43,690 nt of DNA from Desulfovibrio sp. OttesenSCG-928-G15 (GTDB lineage Bacteria > Desulfobacterota > Desulfovibrionia > Desulfovibrionales > Desulfovibrionaceae): contig JAJDIC010000009.1 of NCBI GenBank assembly GCA_030266525.1, positions 1 to 43,690 of the forward strand. Reading direction: 5' to 3'. The stretch's first letter is position 1, and each line of letters begins with the position of its first letter. This document shows, piece by piece, positions 36,649 through 43,690 of the stretch. Below the pieces are notes generated by a model. The model was given only the letters and a program-made list of their open reading frames with translations. It searched no databases and was not told where the DNA came from. Made by a program: the position numbers and the translations under genes.

Positions 36649-36716
36649 TTTCCGGTCCTTAATACGATAACGGGTATCGAAAGAACCGCGACAAGTCTGT
36701 TGTACGGAGAAATTGC

Positions 36717-38045
36717 ATGAAATTATGTGTTGTGGGCACAGGCTATGTGGGCCTGGTCAGCGCCGCCTGTTTTGCTGAAATGGGCAACGACGTTCATTGT
36801 GTGGATGTGAATGAGAACGTTGTCCGTTCGCTCGAAGAAGGGCGAATACATATTTTCGAGCCTGGCCTGGAAGACCTGGTAAATCGCAGCTACGTTGACA
36901 AACGGTTGTTTTTTTCAACCGATCTCGCTTCTTCGCTGGATGGTGCAGCCGTAGTTTTTTTGTGCGTCGGAACGCCTTCAGCCAAAGATGGCTCATGCGA
37001 TCTGCGCTACATAATGGGCGCAGCCAGGGAAATAGGCATGAGCATGAACGCCCCGCTTGTCGTGGTAGATAAATCCACTGTGCCCGTGGGAACGGCAGAT
37101 GCCGTTCACAGCGTCATTTCCGAAGCCCAGGCCGAGCGCGGAATATCCATTCCATTTTTTGTCGTGTCCAACCCCGAGTTTTTGAAAGAAGGCGATGCCA
37201 TCAACGACTTCATGAAACCGGACCGGATCATCCTCGGCACAGGCAGTGAAGAGGCAGAAACGTTGATGCGTGAGCTGTATGCCCCTTTTGCCATGAACAA
37301 GGAAAAAATACTGGTTACCAGCGTGCGTAGCGCAGAAATGATTAAATATGCCGCTAACGGCATGCTGGCGACAAAAATATCCTTTATCAATGAAATAGCC
37401 CAGATATGCGAGCATGTCGGGGCAGACGTGCGTGATGTGCGCACAGGCATCGGCACAGACCGGCGCATAGGCCCGCACTTTATTTATCCCGGCCTTGGCT
37501 ATGGTGGCTCATGCTTCCCGAAAGATGTGCGCGCCCTGATTCATACCGCCAGAACAGCCGGACTTGAGCCGGAACTGCTTGCTGCTGTTGATTCCGTGAA
37601 CAACAGGCAAAAGCAGCATATGGCGGGCCGCATTCTGGAATATTTTGACGCCCAGGGCGGAGTGGCCGGTAAAACGCTGGCTCTGTGGGGCCTTGCCTTC
37701 AAGGCCAATACCGATGACATGCGCGAGTCTCCGGTTTTGCCCATTATCGAACGTCTGTGCAAAGAAGGTATGCGCATCCGAGCATTTGACCCGATTGCCA
37801 ACAATAACGCTCGCAAGATTTTTACCAATGAAACGCGGCTCAGTATTGAAGACGACCAGTACGGCGTTCTGGAAGGGGCAGACGCCCTTTTGCTGGCAAC
37901 GGAGTGGAACCAGTTCCGCACGCCGGACTTCAATCGAATCAAAAGCTTGTTACATGCTCCGGTTATTTTTGACGGACGCAACCTGTATTCCGGCAAAACT
38001 GTCGCCGGATACGGCTTTGCGTACTTTTGTATCGGCCGAAGATAA
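36717..38045 (+). CDS. ugd: UDP-glucose 6-dehydrogenase
   Basis: This 442-aa enzyme oxidises UDP-glucose to UDP-glucuronate with 2 NAD+, feeding capsule, exopolysaccharide or LPS sugars. The NAD-binding GTGYVGLVSAACFAEMG begins at residue 7. VDKSTVPVGTAD, SNPEFLKEGDAINDFMKPDRI and the active-site Cys266 in GYGGSCFPKDV follow. The C-terminal UDP-binding domain shows LWGLAFKANTDDMRESP and FDGRNLY. GGAG lies 7 nt before the ATG. It stands alone between the divergent acpS operon and cheW, with no glycosyltransferase or capsule genes next to it. Confidence 0.97.
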   Translation: MKLCVVGTGYVGLVSAACFAEMGNDVHCVDVNENVVRSLEEGRIHIFEPGLEDLVNRSYVDKRLFFSTDLASSLDGAAVVFLCVGTPSAKDGSCDLRYIMGAAREIGMSMNAPLVVVDKSTVPVGTADAVHSVISEAQAERGISIPFFVVSNPEFLKEGDAINDFMKPDRIILGTGSEEAETLMRELYAPFAMNKEKILVTSVRSAEMIKYAANGMLATKISFINEIAQICEHVGADVRDVRTGIGTDRRIGPHFIYPGLGYGGSCFPKDVRALIHTARTAGLEPELLAAVDSVNNRQKQHMAGRILEYFDAQGGVAGKTLALWGLAFKANTDDMRESPVLPIIERLCKEGMRIRAFDPIANNNARKIFTNETRLSIEDDQYGVLEGADALLLATEWNQFRTPDFNRIKSLLHAPVIFDGRNLYSGKTVAGYGFAYFCIGRR

Positions 38046-38572
38046 TGGGGCATTGCCTGCAAGTGACAAGACCTCTCCATAAAAACATACAGGTTGGGAT
38101 AGTAACGAATTTTCTTTTTTTACCCCTGTCCGGAAGCGGCGCTTTTCTTTGTGAAAAAATCCCGCCTGGGCAGAAAAAAAGAATAAAAACAAGCAAAGAT
38201 AAAAAACAGCGTGACAAATATTTGTGTTTAGAGTATGTTACTAATTAATAGAGCCTTGTTGGAGTATTTTACCATTGACGAAGCGTAAATGTTTCGGGGG
38301 TTGAGAAGCCGTCAACATGCAAGGCCTGGGCGGATGGAATATGCCGCCATTGACGGCGCGTCAGCGTCTTGAACAGTTGTTCTGTTGTCGTGCGAAGCGA
38401 CGATGGTTCTCTTTGTGACGGACGTACTGCCGTAGACTACTTGAACAAAGCAAAAGTATTGGTTTTACTTTGTGATTTTCACAACTTTATGATAAGAAAG
38501 CTGTGAAATATCACAGAAGGGAGTCTTTCAGGAAATCCCGCCTTCAATGAATGCATAGAAAATGAGGTAAGC
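38046..38572. other. Non-coding region between ugd and cheW
   Basis: No ORF with a credible start was seen in these 527 nt. The first part is A/T-rich (T7 at 38114-38120 and A-rich stretches), without a clear ugd terminator. The middle is GC-richer and has a small hairpin-forming stretch GTCGTGCGAAGCGAC (38389-38403). The right end holds the paired inverted repeats listed separately. The cheW start has GAGG 5 nt upstream. Confidence 0.5.
38470..38516. promoter_or_regulatory. Two TGTGA/TCACA inverted repeats upstream of cheW
   Basis: TTGTGA-TTT-TCACAA (38470-38484) and CTGTGA-AATA-TCACAG (38501-38516) are dyads with centres about 31.5 bp apart, three helical turns. The half-sites resemble those of CRP/FNR-superfamily regulators (TGTGA...TCACA), though the spacers are shorter than the usual 6 nt of CRP. 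They lie 57-103 nt before the cheW ATG. An operator is a reasonable inference, but the regulator is unknown. Confidence 0.5.
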
Positions 38573-39043
38573 ATGGAACCTGCAAAGAAAGATGACGAAC
38601 TGCTCCAGCTAGTTACATTCAGCATAGGAGAAGAAGAGTTCGGCGTGGATATTCTCAAGGTGCAGGAAATTATCCGTACCATGGAGATTACCAAGGTCCC
38701 GCGTGCACAGGACTTTGTTGAAGGGGTTATCAACCTTCGCGGCAAAGTTATTCCCATTATCGACCTGCGCCGCCGTTTTGGCCTGGATTCTAAATCCCAC
38801 GACAAACATACCAGAATTATTGTTATTGAAATCAATAACATGATAGTCGGTTTTGTTGTGGACTCCGTTTCGGAAGTGCTGCGAATTCCCGCCAGCACGG
38901 TGGAACCGCCGCCACCTGTTGTGGCCGGTCTCGAGTCGGAATACATCAGTGGCGTCGGCAAACTGCACGACCGCCTGCTTATCCTCCTGGACCTGGACAA
39001 GCTCCTTTCCAGCGAAGATTTGGCAGCACTGAGCCAGTTGTAG
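38573..39043 (+). CDS. cheW: Chemotaxis adaptor protein CheW
   Basis: This 156-aa coupling protein links chemoreceptors (MCPs) to the CheA kinase. It is a single CheW SH3-like double-barrel domain: LLQLVTFSIGEEEFGVDILKVQEIIR, ITKVPRAQDFVEGVINLRGKVIPIIDLRRRFGL (the NLRG-Vi-DLr hallmark), RIIVIEINNMIVGFVVDSVSEVLRIP and YISGVGKLHDRLLILLDLDKLL. Length is typical. No cheA, MCP or other che gene is adjacent, so it is a stand-alone gene with its own promoter region and a strong terminator right behind. Confidence 0.97.
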   Translation: MEPAKKDDELLQLVTFSIGEEEFGVDILKVQEIIRTMEITKVPRAQDFVEGVINLRGKVIPIIDLRRRFGLDSKSHDKHTRIIVIEINNMIVGFVVDSVSEVLRIPASTVEPPPPVVAGLESEYISGVGKLHDRLLILLDLDKLLSSEDLAALSQL

Positions 39044-39064
39044 TTTTTGGTACACACTGTTATG

Positions 39065-39102
39065 AGTTTCGCCATCGGCTTTTTCCGGTGGCGAAACTTT
39101 TT
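39065..39102 (+). terminator. Intrinsic terminator after cheW
   Basis: AGTTTCGCCA (39065-39074) pairs with TGGCGAAACT (39089-39098), with inner CGG/CCG pairs, followed by TTTTT. It starts 22 nt after the cheW stop. Confidence 0.9.
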
Positions 39103-39438
39103 GCTTTGTTCGCCACGCGTTCAAATTTGCCGGTGTACCGGTATATGTGGCGGGCGTGGTGCCTTTTTGGGGCGTTCTTCGTTGTAAAGGTTTCACAGAG
39201 CGTATCACTGTGGAGCACTGGGCGCTCCGCGGTCCCGGACCAAGGCTTTTTTCGTCGTTAGAGCAGAGTAACTTTGAGGTTTGCCGTTTAACGGCGGGCA
39301 AAGCCCGTCTATGGCAAACCCAAGGCAAGGATTTGCGGACAAACCCTTGCGGAGCATTTACCATTGAAAATGTATACATGCTAAGGTGCCAACGCGAGCC
39401 GCTGGAATACGAAATGCTTTTGGCTTACTGAGGTTTTT
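39103..39438 (+). other. Structured non-coding leader region of mfd
   Basis: No gene is supported here. Several hairpins are visible: GGAGC/GCTCC (39212-39228), a small GGTC/GACC stem (39231-39241) followed by TTTTTT at 39247-39252, and a two-tier stem. In the latter GGTTTGCC (39278-39285) pairs with GGCAAACC (39313-39320) around an inner CGGGC/GCCCG hairpin (39295-39307). GCAAGG/CCTTGC arms follow (39325-39350). A possible promoter is TTGTAA, 15 nt, TATCAC ending near 39208. Together this could be a leader or a small RNA gene. I cannot match it to a known RNA family. Confidence 0.4.
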
Positions 39439-42400
39439 GTGGATTTTGAAGCACTTGTTGACAGACTTTCGGGGCCTTCCCGCTCTGCCTTCACTGTCAA
39501 CCGATCTGGAGTTGCCGGAGTAGCCAGGCTTGCGCGTTCGCTTATTACGCGCGGGCAAAACGTGGTCGCGGTTGCGGCAAACAGCGCCCACCTGGCAGAG
39601 TGTCGGGCAATGCTTACCCTGTTTAACCCGGAGCGCTCCTCACATGACCTGGCCCCGACCAGCGCCTTGTGGGACAGAACCTTTGTTGCCATGCCCATGG
39701 CCCCGGCATCCAGTAGCGGCAAAAGCGCATGGGCCGACCGGATGGCAGCACTGTTTGCCATGAAACAGCGAAGCGGCGCCCAAGGTGTGCTTGTTTCGCT
39801 GGACAACTTTTTGCTTCGCCTGCCTCCTTCCGATATTTTTGATACCCACGAGTTTGTACTGCATAAAAACATGGAAATGGCCCCGGAGCTTGTTCTGGAA
39901 CAGGCCGTTGACTGGGGCTACACCCGTGTTCCCATGGTCAGCGTACCGGGCGATATTGCCCAGCGCGGTGACATCCTTGATGTTTTTTGCCCCGGTTATG
40001 TAAAACCCCACCGCCTGGATTTTTTCGGTGATACGCTGGAAGAAATTCGACATTTTGACCCTGTCAGCCAACGCTCTGTCGCGGATGTAGAAAGCATGCG
40101 TCTTTTGCCGGTTTCTCCGGTTATCTGCAGCCGTGAACTGCGCGGCAAGGCGGAGCGCTACTGGAAAAAACTGGTAAAGGAAGGGCGGATTGATTCTTCC
40201 GACGTTGCCGGTCTTTTGCGCCTTACAGACGCAGGCGGGCAGGGCGTTTTTTCCGGCATGTTTTATGAACAGTCCTCCTGTATTGAACAATGGTTTCCTC
40301 CTGACAGCGTGTTTATCCTGCCAGGTGAACAGGAAGTTGTTACCGCGCTGGAAGAAACACAATCCCGGCTGTCTCACTTCCTTTCTGATGAAGCGGACGT
40401 GCAGGGGGTAAAACAGCCCCGGTCTCTGGTTTTGCGTTCACAGGCGGAAGTGCTCTCGCTGTTTTCTTCCTCTTCACGGGTTTATTTTGAAGAGTTGCGC
40501 CTGGGCGTTGAAGAAAAGGACGAAGCCATTTCCCTGCCCGAGCAGCATTTTCAAAGCTTTCAGGATGTTTTCCCCCGGGCGGAAGCGCTGGAGCGCCCCT
40601 GGCAACAGCTTGTCTCGCTCATGCGCTTATACGGGGCAATAGCTTCCGGCAAAACCAGCCATGAAGCTGCCGCCCCCTCTTCTGAAATCGCTTTTTCCGA
40701 CCTGAAAGAAGGCGGTCGCCTGCTGCTCAGTTTTGCCAACGATCGGGCCAGACAACGATTTCTCAAACTTGCCGCACAAGACGGTGTACAGCCTTTTTTA
40801 CGCTACGACCCTTCCGCGCAGGGGGTGTTTGCTCTTGTTTCCCCCTACAGAAAAGGCGCATACCTGCCCTGGGACAAAACCCTGGTGCTCGGCGAAGATG
40901 TTTTGCAGCCCAGGGTGGAGCGGGGCAGAAAAATTCCCAAAGGGGCCTTTCAGGGGCTGGACAGGTATGATTCCCTTACCGAGGGCGATTTCCTTGTGCA
41001 CCGCGATTACGGCGTGGGCGTCTTTAAAGGTCTGTTCCGTTTGAACCTGGGCGGAACGGAAAACGATTATCTGCTCTTACACTATGCGGGAGAAGACAAA
41101 CTCTATCTGCCCGTTGACCGGCTTTCGCTGATTCAGCGCTTCAAGTCTGCCGAGGGAGGACAGCCCAGTGCGGACAGGCTGGGAGGCAGCCAGTGGTCTG
41201 CCAGCAAGGACAAGGCCCGCAAGGCTATTGAGAAGATTGCCGCGGATCTTGTGGAAATGTACGCACTGCGAAAAGTGGTCAAAGGCTTCCGGTATGAGCC
41301 GATTAACGAAATGTACCGTGAATTTGAGGCTTCTTTCGGCTTTGAGGAAACGCCGGATCAGGCCAAAGCCATTGAAGATGTCCTTGGCGACATGGAAAAG
41401 CCGGAACCGATGGACCGGCTGGTTTGCGGAGATGTGGGTTTTGGCAAGACCGAAGTGGCCCTTCGCGCTGCCTTTCGCGCCGCACTTGAAGGCAGGCAGG
41501 TGGCGCTGCTATGCCCGACAACGGTTCTGGCTGAGCAACATTACCAGACATTTAGAAGCCGCCTGGCCGGTTTTCCGGTAAACATCGGCATGATGTCGCG
41601 CTTTGTGTCCAAGGTGAAGCAAAAGGAAGTGCTTGAAGGTGCGGCCAAGGGACTGATTGACATTCTTGTCGGCACCCATCGCCTTTTGTCCAAAGATGTT
41701 GTGCTACCCAACCTTGGTTTGCTCATTCTTGATGAAGAACAGCGCTTTGGCGTACGCCACAAGGAGCGCCTCAAGGAAATGCGCAAGAATGTGGATGCCC
41801 TTACCCTGACGGCAACGCCCATTCCCCGGACCTTGCAGTTATCCCTTTCCGGCATCCGGGAGCTTTCGGTTATTGAAACCCCGCCTCCGGAGCGCAAACC
41901 GGTGGCAACCGCCCTGATTGAGCGCAACGACGCCACGCTGAAGAATATAGTCGAGCGTGAACTGGCCAGAGAAGGGCAGGTTTTCTGGGTATACAACCGG
42001 GTGCAGGGACTGGAAAGAGTTGCCGAATATGTGAAAAAACTCGCCCCGCAAGCCCGCGTGGGCATGGCCCATGGCCAGATGAGCGAAAAGGCCCTGGAAG
42101 AAGCCATGCATGCCTTCTGGCATGGCGATATGGACGTTTTGGTCTGCACATCCATTATCGAATCCGGGCTGGACTTTCCCCGGGCCAATACGCTTATAGT
42201 GGACCAGGCCCAGCTTTTCGGCCTGGGGCAGTTATATCAGCTTCGGGGCAGGGTGGGGCGCTCTGACCGGCAGGCCTTTGCGGTCTTTGTCACCCCGGAC
42301 CCGGACAGACTTCCCGACATCGCCCGGCAGCGGATGAAGATTATTCTGGATATGGATTACCTTGGCGCGGGCTTTCAGGTGGCCATGGAAGATTTGCGCC

Positions 42401-42993
42401 TGCGCGGGGCGGGAAACATTCTTGGCGAAAGTCAGACCGGACATATGAACCGCCTGGGGCTTGATCTTTTTCTGGAAATGCTGGAAGAAGCCGTTGCCAA
42501 GCTCAAGGGCCAGCCCTTGCCCGGTGTGCAGGAAACGGAGCTCACGCTCGGCGTTCCCGCCTTCATACCCGAAGAATATATGGCAGACAGCCGCGAGCGT
42601 CTGCGTTATTATAAAATATTGTCTTCTGCCGTGGACGACGCCGGACAGCGCGATATCGAGTTTGAAATGCGCGATCGTTTCGGCATACTGCCCAAAGAGC
42701 TCAAAAACTTTCTTGCAGTCCTTGTCTTCAAACGGTATTTGTCGAACCTTGGTGTGCAAAAGGCGGATATTTTTCCGGACAAGCTTCGCCTGGCTTTTGC
42801 CGAATCTTCGGTTGTCGAGCCTGCCAGGCTTGTGGATTTTGTGCTCAAGCGTCAGGCTCAAGGGCATAACGTTCGCCTGCACCCCCCGGCTGTTCTGGAA
42901 ATGCCGCTTGATATGGACCTTCTGGAAAATTCGTTGCAAGCCGCAAAAAACACCCTGGTTTCCCTGCAGGAACCGGCTCCGGCCTCCCTATAA
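39439..42993 (+). CDS. mfd: Transcription-repair coupling factor Mfd
   Basis: This 1184-aa dsDNA translocase removes RNA polymerase stalled at lesions and recruits UvrA. The N-terminal UvrB-like module spans roughly residues 1-330. The RNA polymerase interaction domain follows with FLVHRDYGVGVFKGLFRL and LYLPVDRLSLIQRF (about 510-570). The RecG-like helicase core has Walker A GDVGFGKT at 664-671, DEEQ at 765-768, LTATPIPRTLQLSLSGIR and SIIESGLDFPRANTL. The C-terminal TRCF domain has ELTLGVPAFIPEEYM. The start is GTG, with GAGG 5 nt upstream. It follows a long structured leader and is followed after 16 nt by a PPIase-type lipoprotein gene. Confidence 0.98.
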   Translation: MDFEALVDRLSGPSRSAFTVNRSGVAGVARLARSLITRGQNVVAVAANSAHLAECRAMLTLFNPERSSHDLAPTSALWDRTFVAMPMAPASSSGKSAWADRMAALFAMKQRSGAQGVLVSLDNFLLRLPPSDIFDTHEFVLHKNMEMAPELVLEQAVDWGYTRVPMVSVPGDIAQRGDILDVFCPGYVKPHRLDFFGDTLEEIRHFDPVSQRSVADVESMRLLPVSPVICSRELRGKAERYWKKLVKEGRIDSSDVAGLLRLTDAGGQGVFSGMFYEQSSCIEQWFPPDSVFILPGEQEVVTALEETQSRLSHFLSDEADVQGVKQPRSLVLRSQAEVLSLFSSSSRVYFEELRLGVEEKDEAISLPEQHFQSFQDVFPRAEALERPWQQLVSLMRLYGAIASGKTSHEAAAPSSEIAFSDLKEGGRLLLSFANDRARQRFLKLAAQDGVQPFLRYDPSAQGVFALVSPYRKGAYLPWDKTLVLGEDVLQPRVERGRKIPKGAFQGLDRYDSLTEGDFLVHRDYGVGVFKGLFRLNLGGTENDYLLLHYAGEDKLYLPVDRLSLIQRFKSAEGGQPSADRLGGSQWSASKDKARKAIEKIAADLVEMYALRKVVKGFRYEPINEMYREFEASFGFEETPDQAKAIEDVLGDMEKPEPMDRLVCGDVGFGKTEVALRAAFRAALEGRQVALLCPTTVLAEQHYQTFRSRLAGFPVNIGMMSRFVSKVKQKEVLEGAAKGLIDILVGTHRLLSKDVVLPNLGLLILDEEQRFGVRHKERLKEMRKNVDALTLTATPIPRTLQLSLSGIRELSVIETPPPERKPVATALIERNDATLKNIVERELAREGQVFWVYNRVQGLERVAEYVKKLAPQARVGMAHGQMSEKALEEAMHAFWHGDMDVLVCTSIIESGLDFPRANTLIVDQAQLFGLGQLYQLRGRVGRSDRQAFAVFVTPDPDRLPDIARQRMKIILDMDYLGAGFQVAMEDLRLRGAGNILGESQTGHMNRLGLDLFLEMLEEAVAKLKGQPLPGVQETELTLGVPAFIPEEYMADSRERLRYYKILSSAVDDAGQRDIEFEMRDRFGILPKELKNFLAVLVFKRYLSNLGVQKADIFPDKLRLAFAESSVVEPARLVDFVLKRQAQGHNVRLHPPAVLEMPLDMDLLENSLQAAKNTLVSLQEPAPASL

Positions 42994-43009
42994 CCCGGCA
43001 GATTGTATA

Positions 43010-43690
43010 ATGATGTCCCTACAACGCACCCTTTCTCTGGTCTTTGTCCTGATTTCCTGTCTGCCCCTTGTGGCTTGCAGGGAAGAAGCCATTGCCCCCG
43101 GCGTTGTGGCCACCGTGAACGGCGAACCGGTTTTTTTCCGGGAAATGGAAGCGCGCCGGGTAAACTATTTCTCCGGTTTTGCCTCTGATACCCAGGGCGT
43201 GGAAGACGCCCTGCTGCAAGAGCAGTATCGCTATGTCCTCGGGCGCATCATTGCGGAGGAAATTGTCTGGCAATATATGGACGGCAAGGGGGTGACGCTT
43301 GCCAAAGAAGAACTGCTTGAAGAGGAACAGAAAATCCTCTCCGACTATCCCGAAGGCGCTTTTGAAAACATGATCATGGAAGAGGCGGTTACCTTGGGTT
43401 TTTGGCGCAAGGGAATTGCCCGAAGGCTCATGGTAGACAAGTTTATCATGCAGATACTGCGCCCGGAAATTTCCATCACTGCAGACGAAGTGCAGCAGTA
43501 TTACCGCGCACACAAAGAAGAGTTTGTCATTCCTGAGCAGTGGCACTTTATTCAAATTCTCGGCAAGGATTTGAAAGAGGTAGAGCAGGCCAGCAAACAT
43601 CTTGCTGAAGGCAAAAATGCTACGGCTACGCAAAAAGAATTTCTGGTAACCATTCACGATATTTGCCTGAGCGTAGACATGCTGCCCCAG
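43010..43690 (+). CDS. SurA/PpiC-like peptidyl-prolyl isomerase lipoprotein (partial)
   Basis: The gene runs off the right edge: 227 codons are present without a stop. The N-terminus is a lipoprotein signal, MMSLQRTLSLVFVLISC then LPLVAC, with the lipobox LVAC and Cys23. The mature part begins VVATVNGEPVFFREMEARR, the classic opening of SurA-N/PpiD-type chaperones. A helical region follows (LGRIIAEEIVWQYM, EEEQKILSDYP), then ITADEVQQYYRAHKEEFVIPEQWHFIQIL, which normally leads into the parvulin rotamase domain. Such proteins assist folding in the periplasm. Two adjacent ATG codons (43010, 43013) are possible starts. It lies 16 nt after mfd and is probably co-transcribed with it. Confidence 0.85.
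   Translation, partial: MMSLQRTLSLVFVLISCLPLVACREEAIAPGVVATVNGEPVFFREMEARRVNYFSGFASDTQGVEDALLQEQYRYVLGRIIAEEIVWQYMDGKGVTLAKEELLEEEQKILSDYPEGAFENMIMEEAVTLGFWRKGIARRLMVDKFIMQILRPEISITADEVQQYYRAHKEEFVIPEQWHFIQILGKDLKEVEQASKHLAEGKNATATQKEFLVTIHDICLSVDMLPQ

Noticed and set aside
38284..38320. Possible sigma-28 (FliA) promoter TAAA...GCCGTCAA before cheW
   Set aside because: The spacing is about 18 nt where 15 is required, and the -10 box has two mismatches.
39147..39431. 94-codon ORF upstream of mfd
   Set aside because: No ribosome-binding site, unlikely composition, and it runs over the hairpins of the mfd leader.

Overview
This window looks like chromosomal DNA of a sulfate-reducing bacterium of the Desulfovibrionaceae (Desulfovibrio and relatives). 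That is an inference. It rests on the type I-C ('Dvulg'-type) CRISPR repeat, the futalosine-pathway gene mqnD, the sequences of RpoB/RpoC, SecD/SecF and CimA, and a moderately GC-rich genome. No rRNA or tRNA gene was found.

Layout. (1) 1-1521: a small, visibly AT-richer accessory patch with an AlpA/excisionase-like HTH gene (minus) diverging from an unrecognised gene with a Cys/His cluster (plus), followed by a palindrome and short phased repeats. (2) 1522-2846: a type I-C CRISPR array with 18 near-perfect repeats plus decayed repeats at both ends, and no cas genes in the window. (3) 2852-11487: rpoC and rpoB on the minus strand. They share a bidirectional terminator with the array, and no rplJ/rplL lies upstream. 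(4) 11488-15519: a long gene-free stretch with an orphan terminator, then carB on the plus strand. (5) 15639-21690: a minus-strand run, read from the right as a PBP-type lipoprotein, an RdgC-like protein split into two genes, two peptide-type ABC permeases, and recN. (6) 21861-25296: plus-strand yajC and an in-frame fused secDF, ending at a strong terminator. (7) 25331-26019: two small unrecognised secreted/membrane genes, the first with a C8 tract. (8) 26062-27428: mqnD and ridA (minus). (9) 27894-30125: a cytosolic PAS-GGDEF-EAL protein with a TTG start. (10) 30295-30821: kbp (BON-LysM), whose promoter spacer contains a nine-base homopolymer. (11) 30933-36484: a compact minus-strand operon acpS, nnrE/nnrD fusion, tsaE, lysC, cimA. 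(12) 36620-39102: ugd and cheW, with a pair of TGTGA/TCACA inverted repeats before cheW. (13) 39103-43690: mfd (GTG start) and the beginning of a SurA/PpiC-like lipoprotein gene cut by the window edge.

Most of the window is housekeeping: transcription, pyrimidine/arginine precursor synthesis, DNA repair, Sec secretion, menaquinone, and Ile/Lys/Thr precursors. The accessory interest lies in the first 2.85 kb (leaderless-looking CRISPR array, possible mobile-element remnant, and spacers that appear to encode integrase and ATPase motifs), in the split RdgC and fused SecDF, and in two homopolymer tracts placed where slippage would alter expression. I found no convincing wholly new multi-gene system. 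The best candidates for something undescribed are the HTH/Cys-His gene pair beside the array and the unassigned RNA-like regions before carB and mfd.
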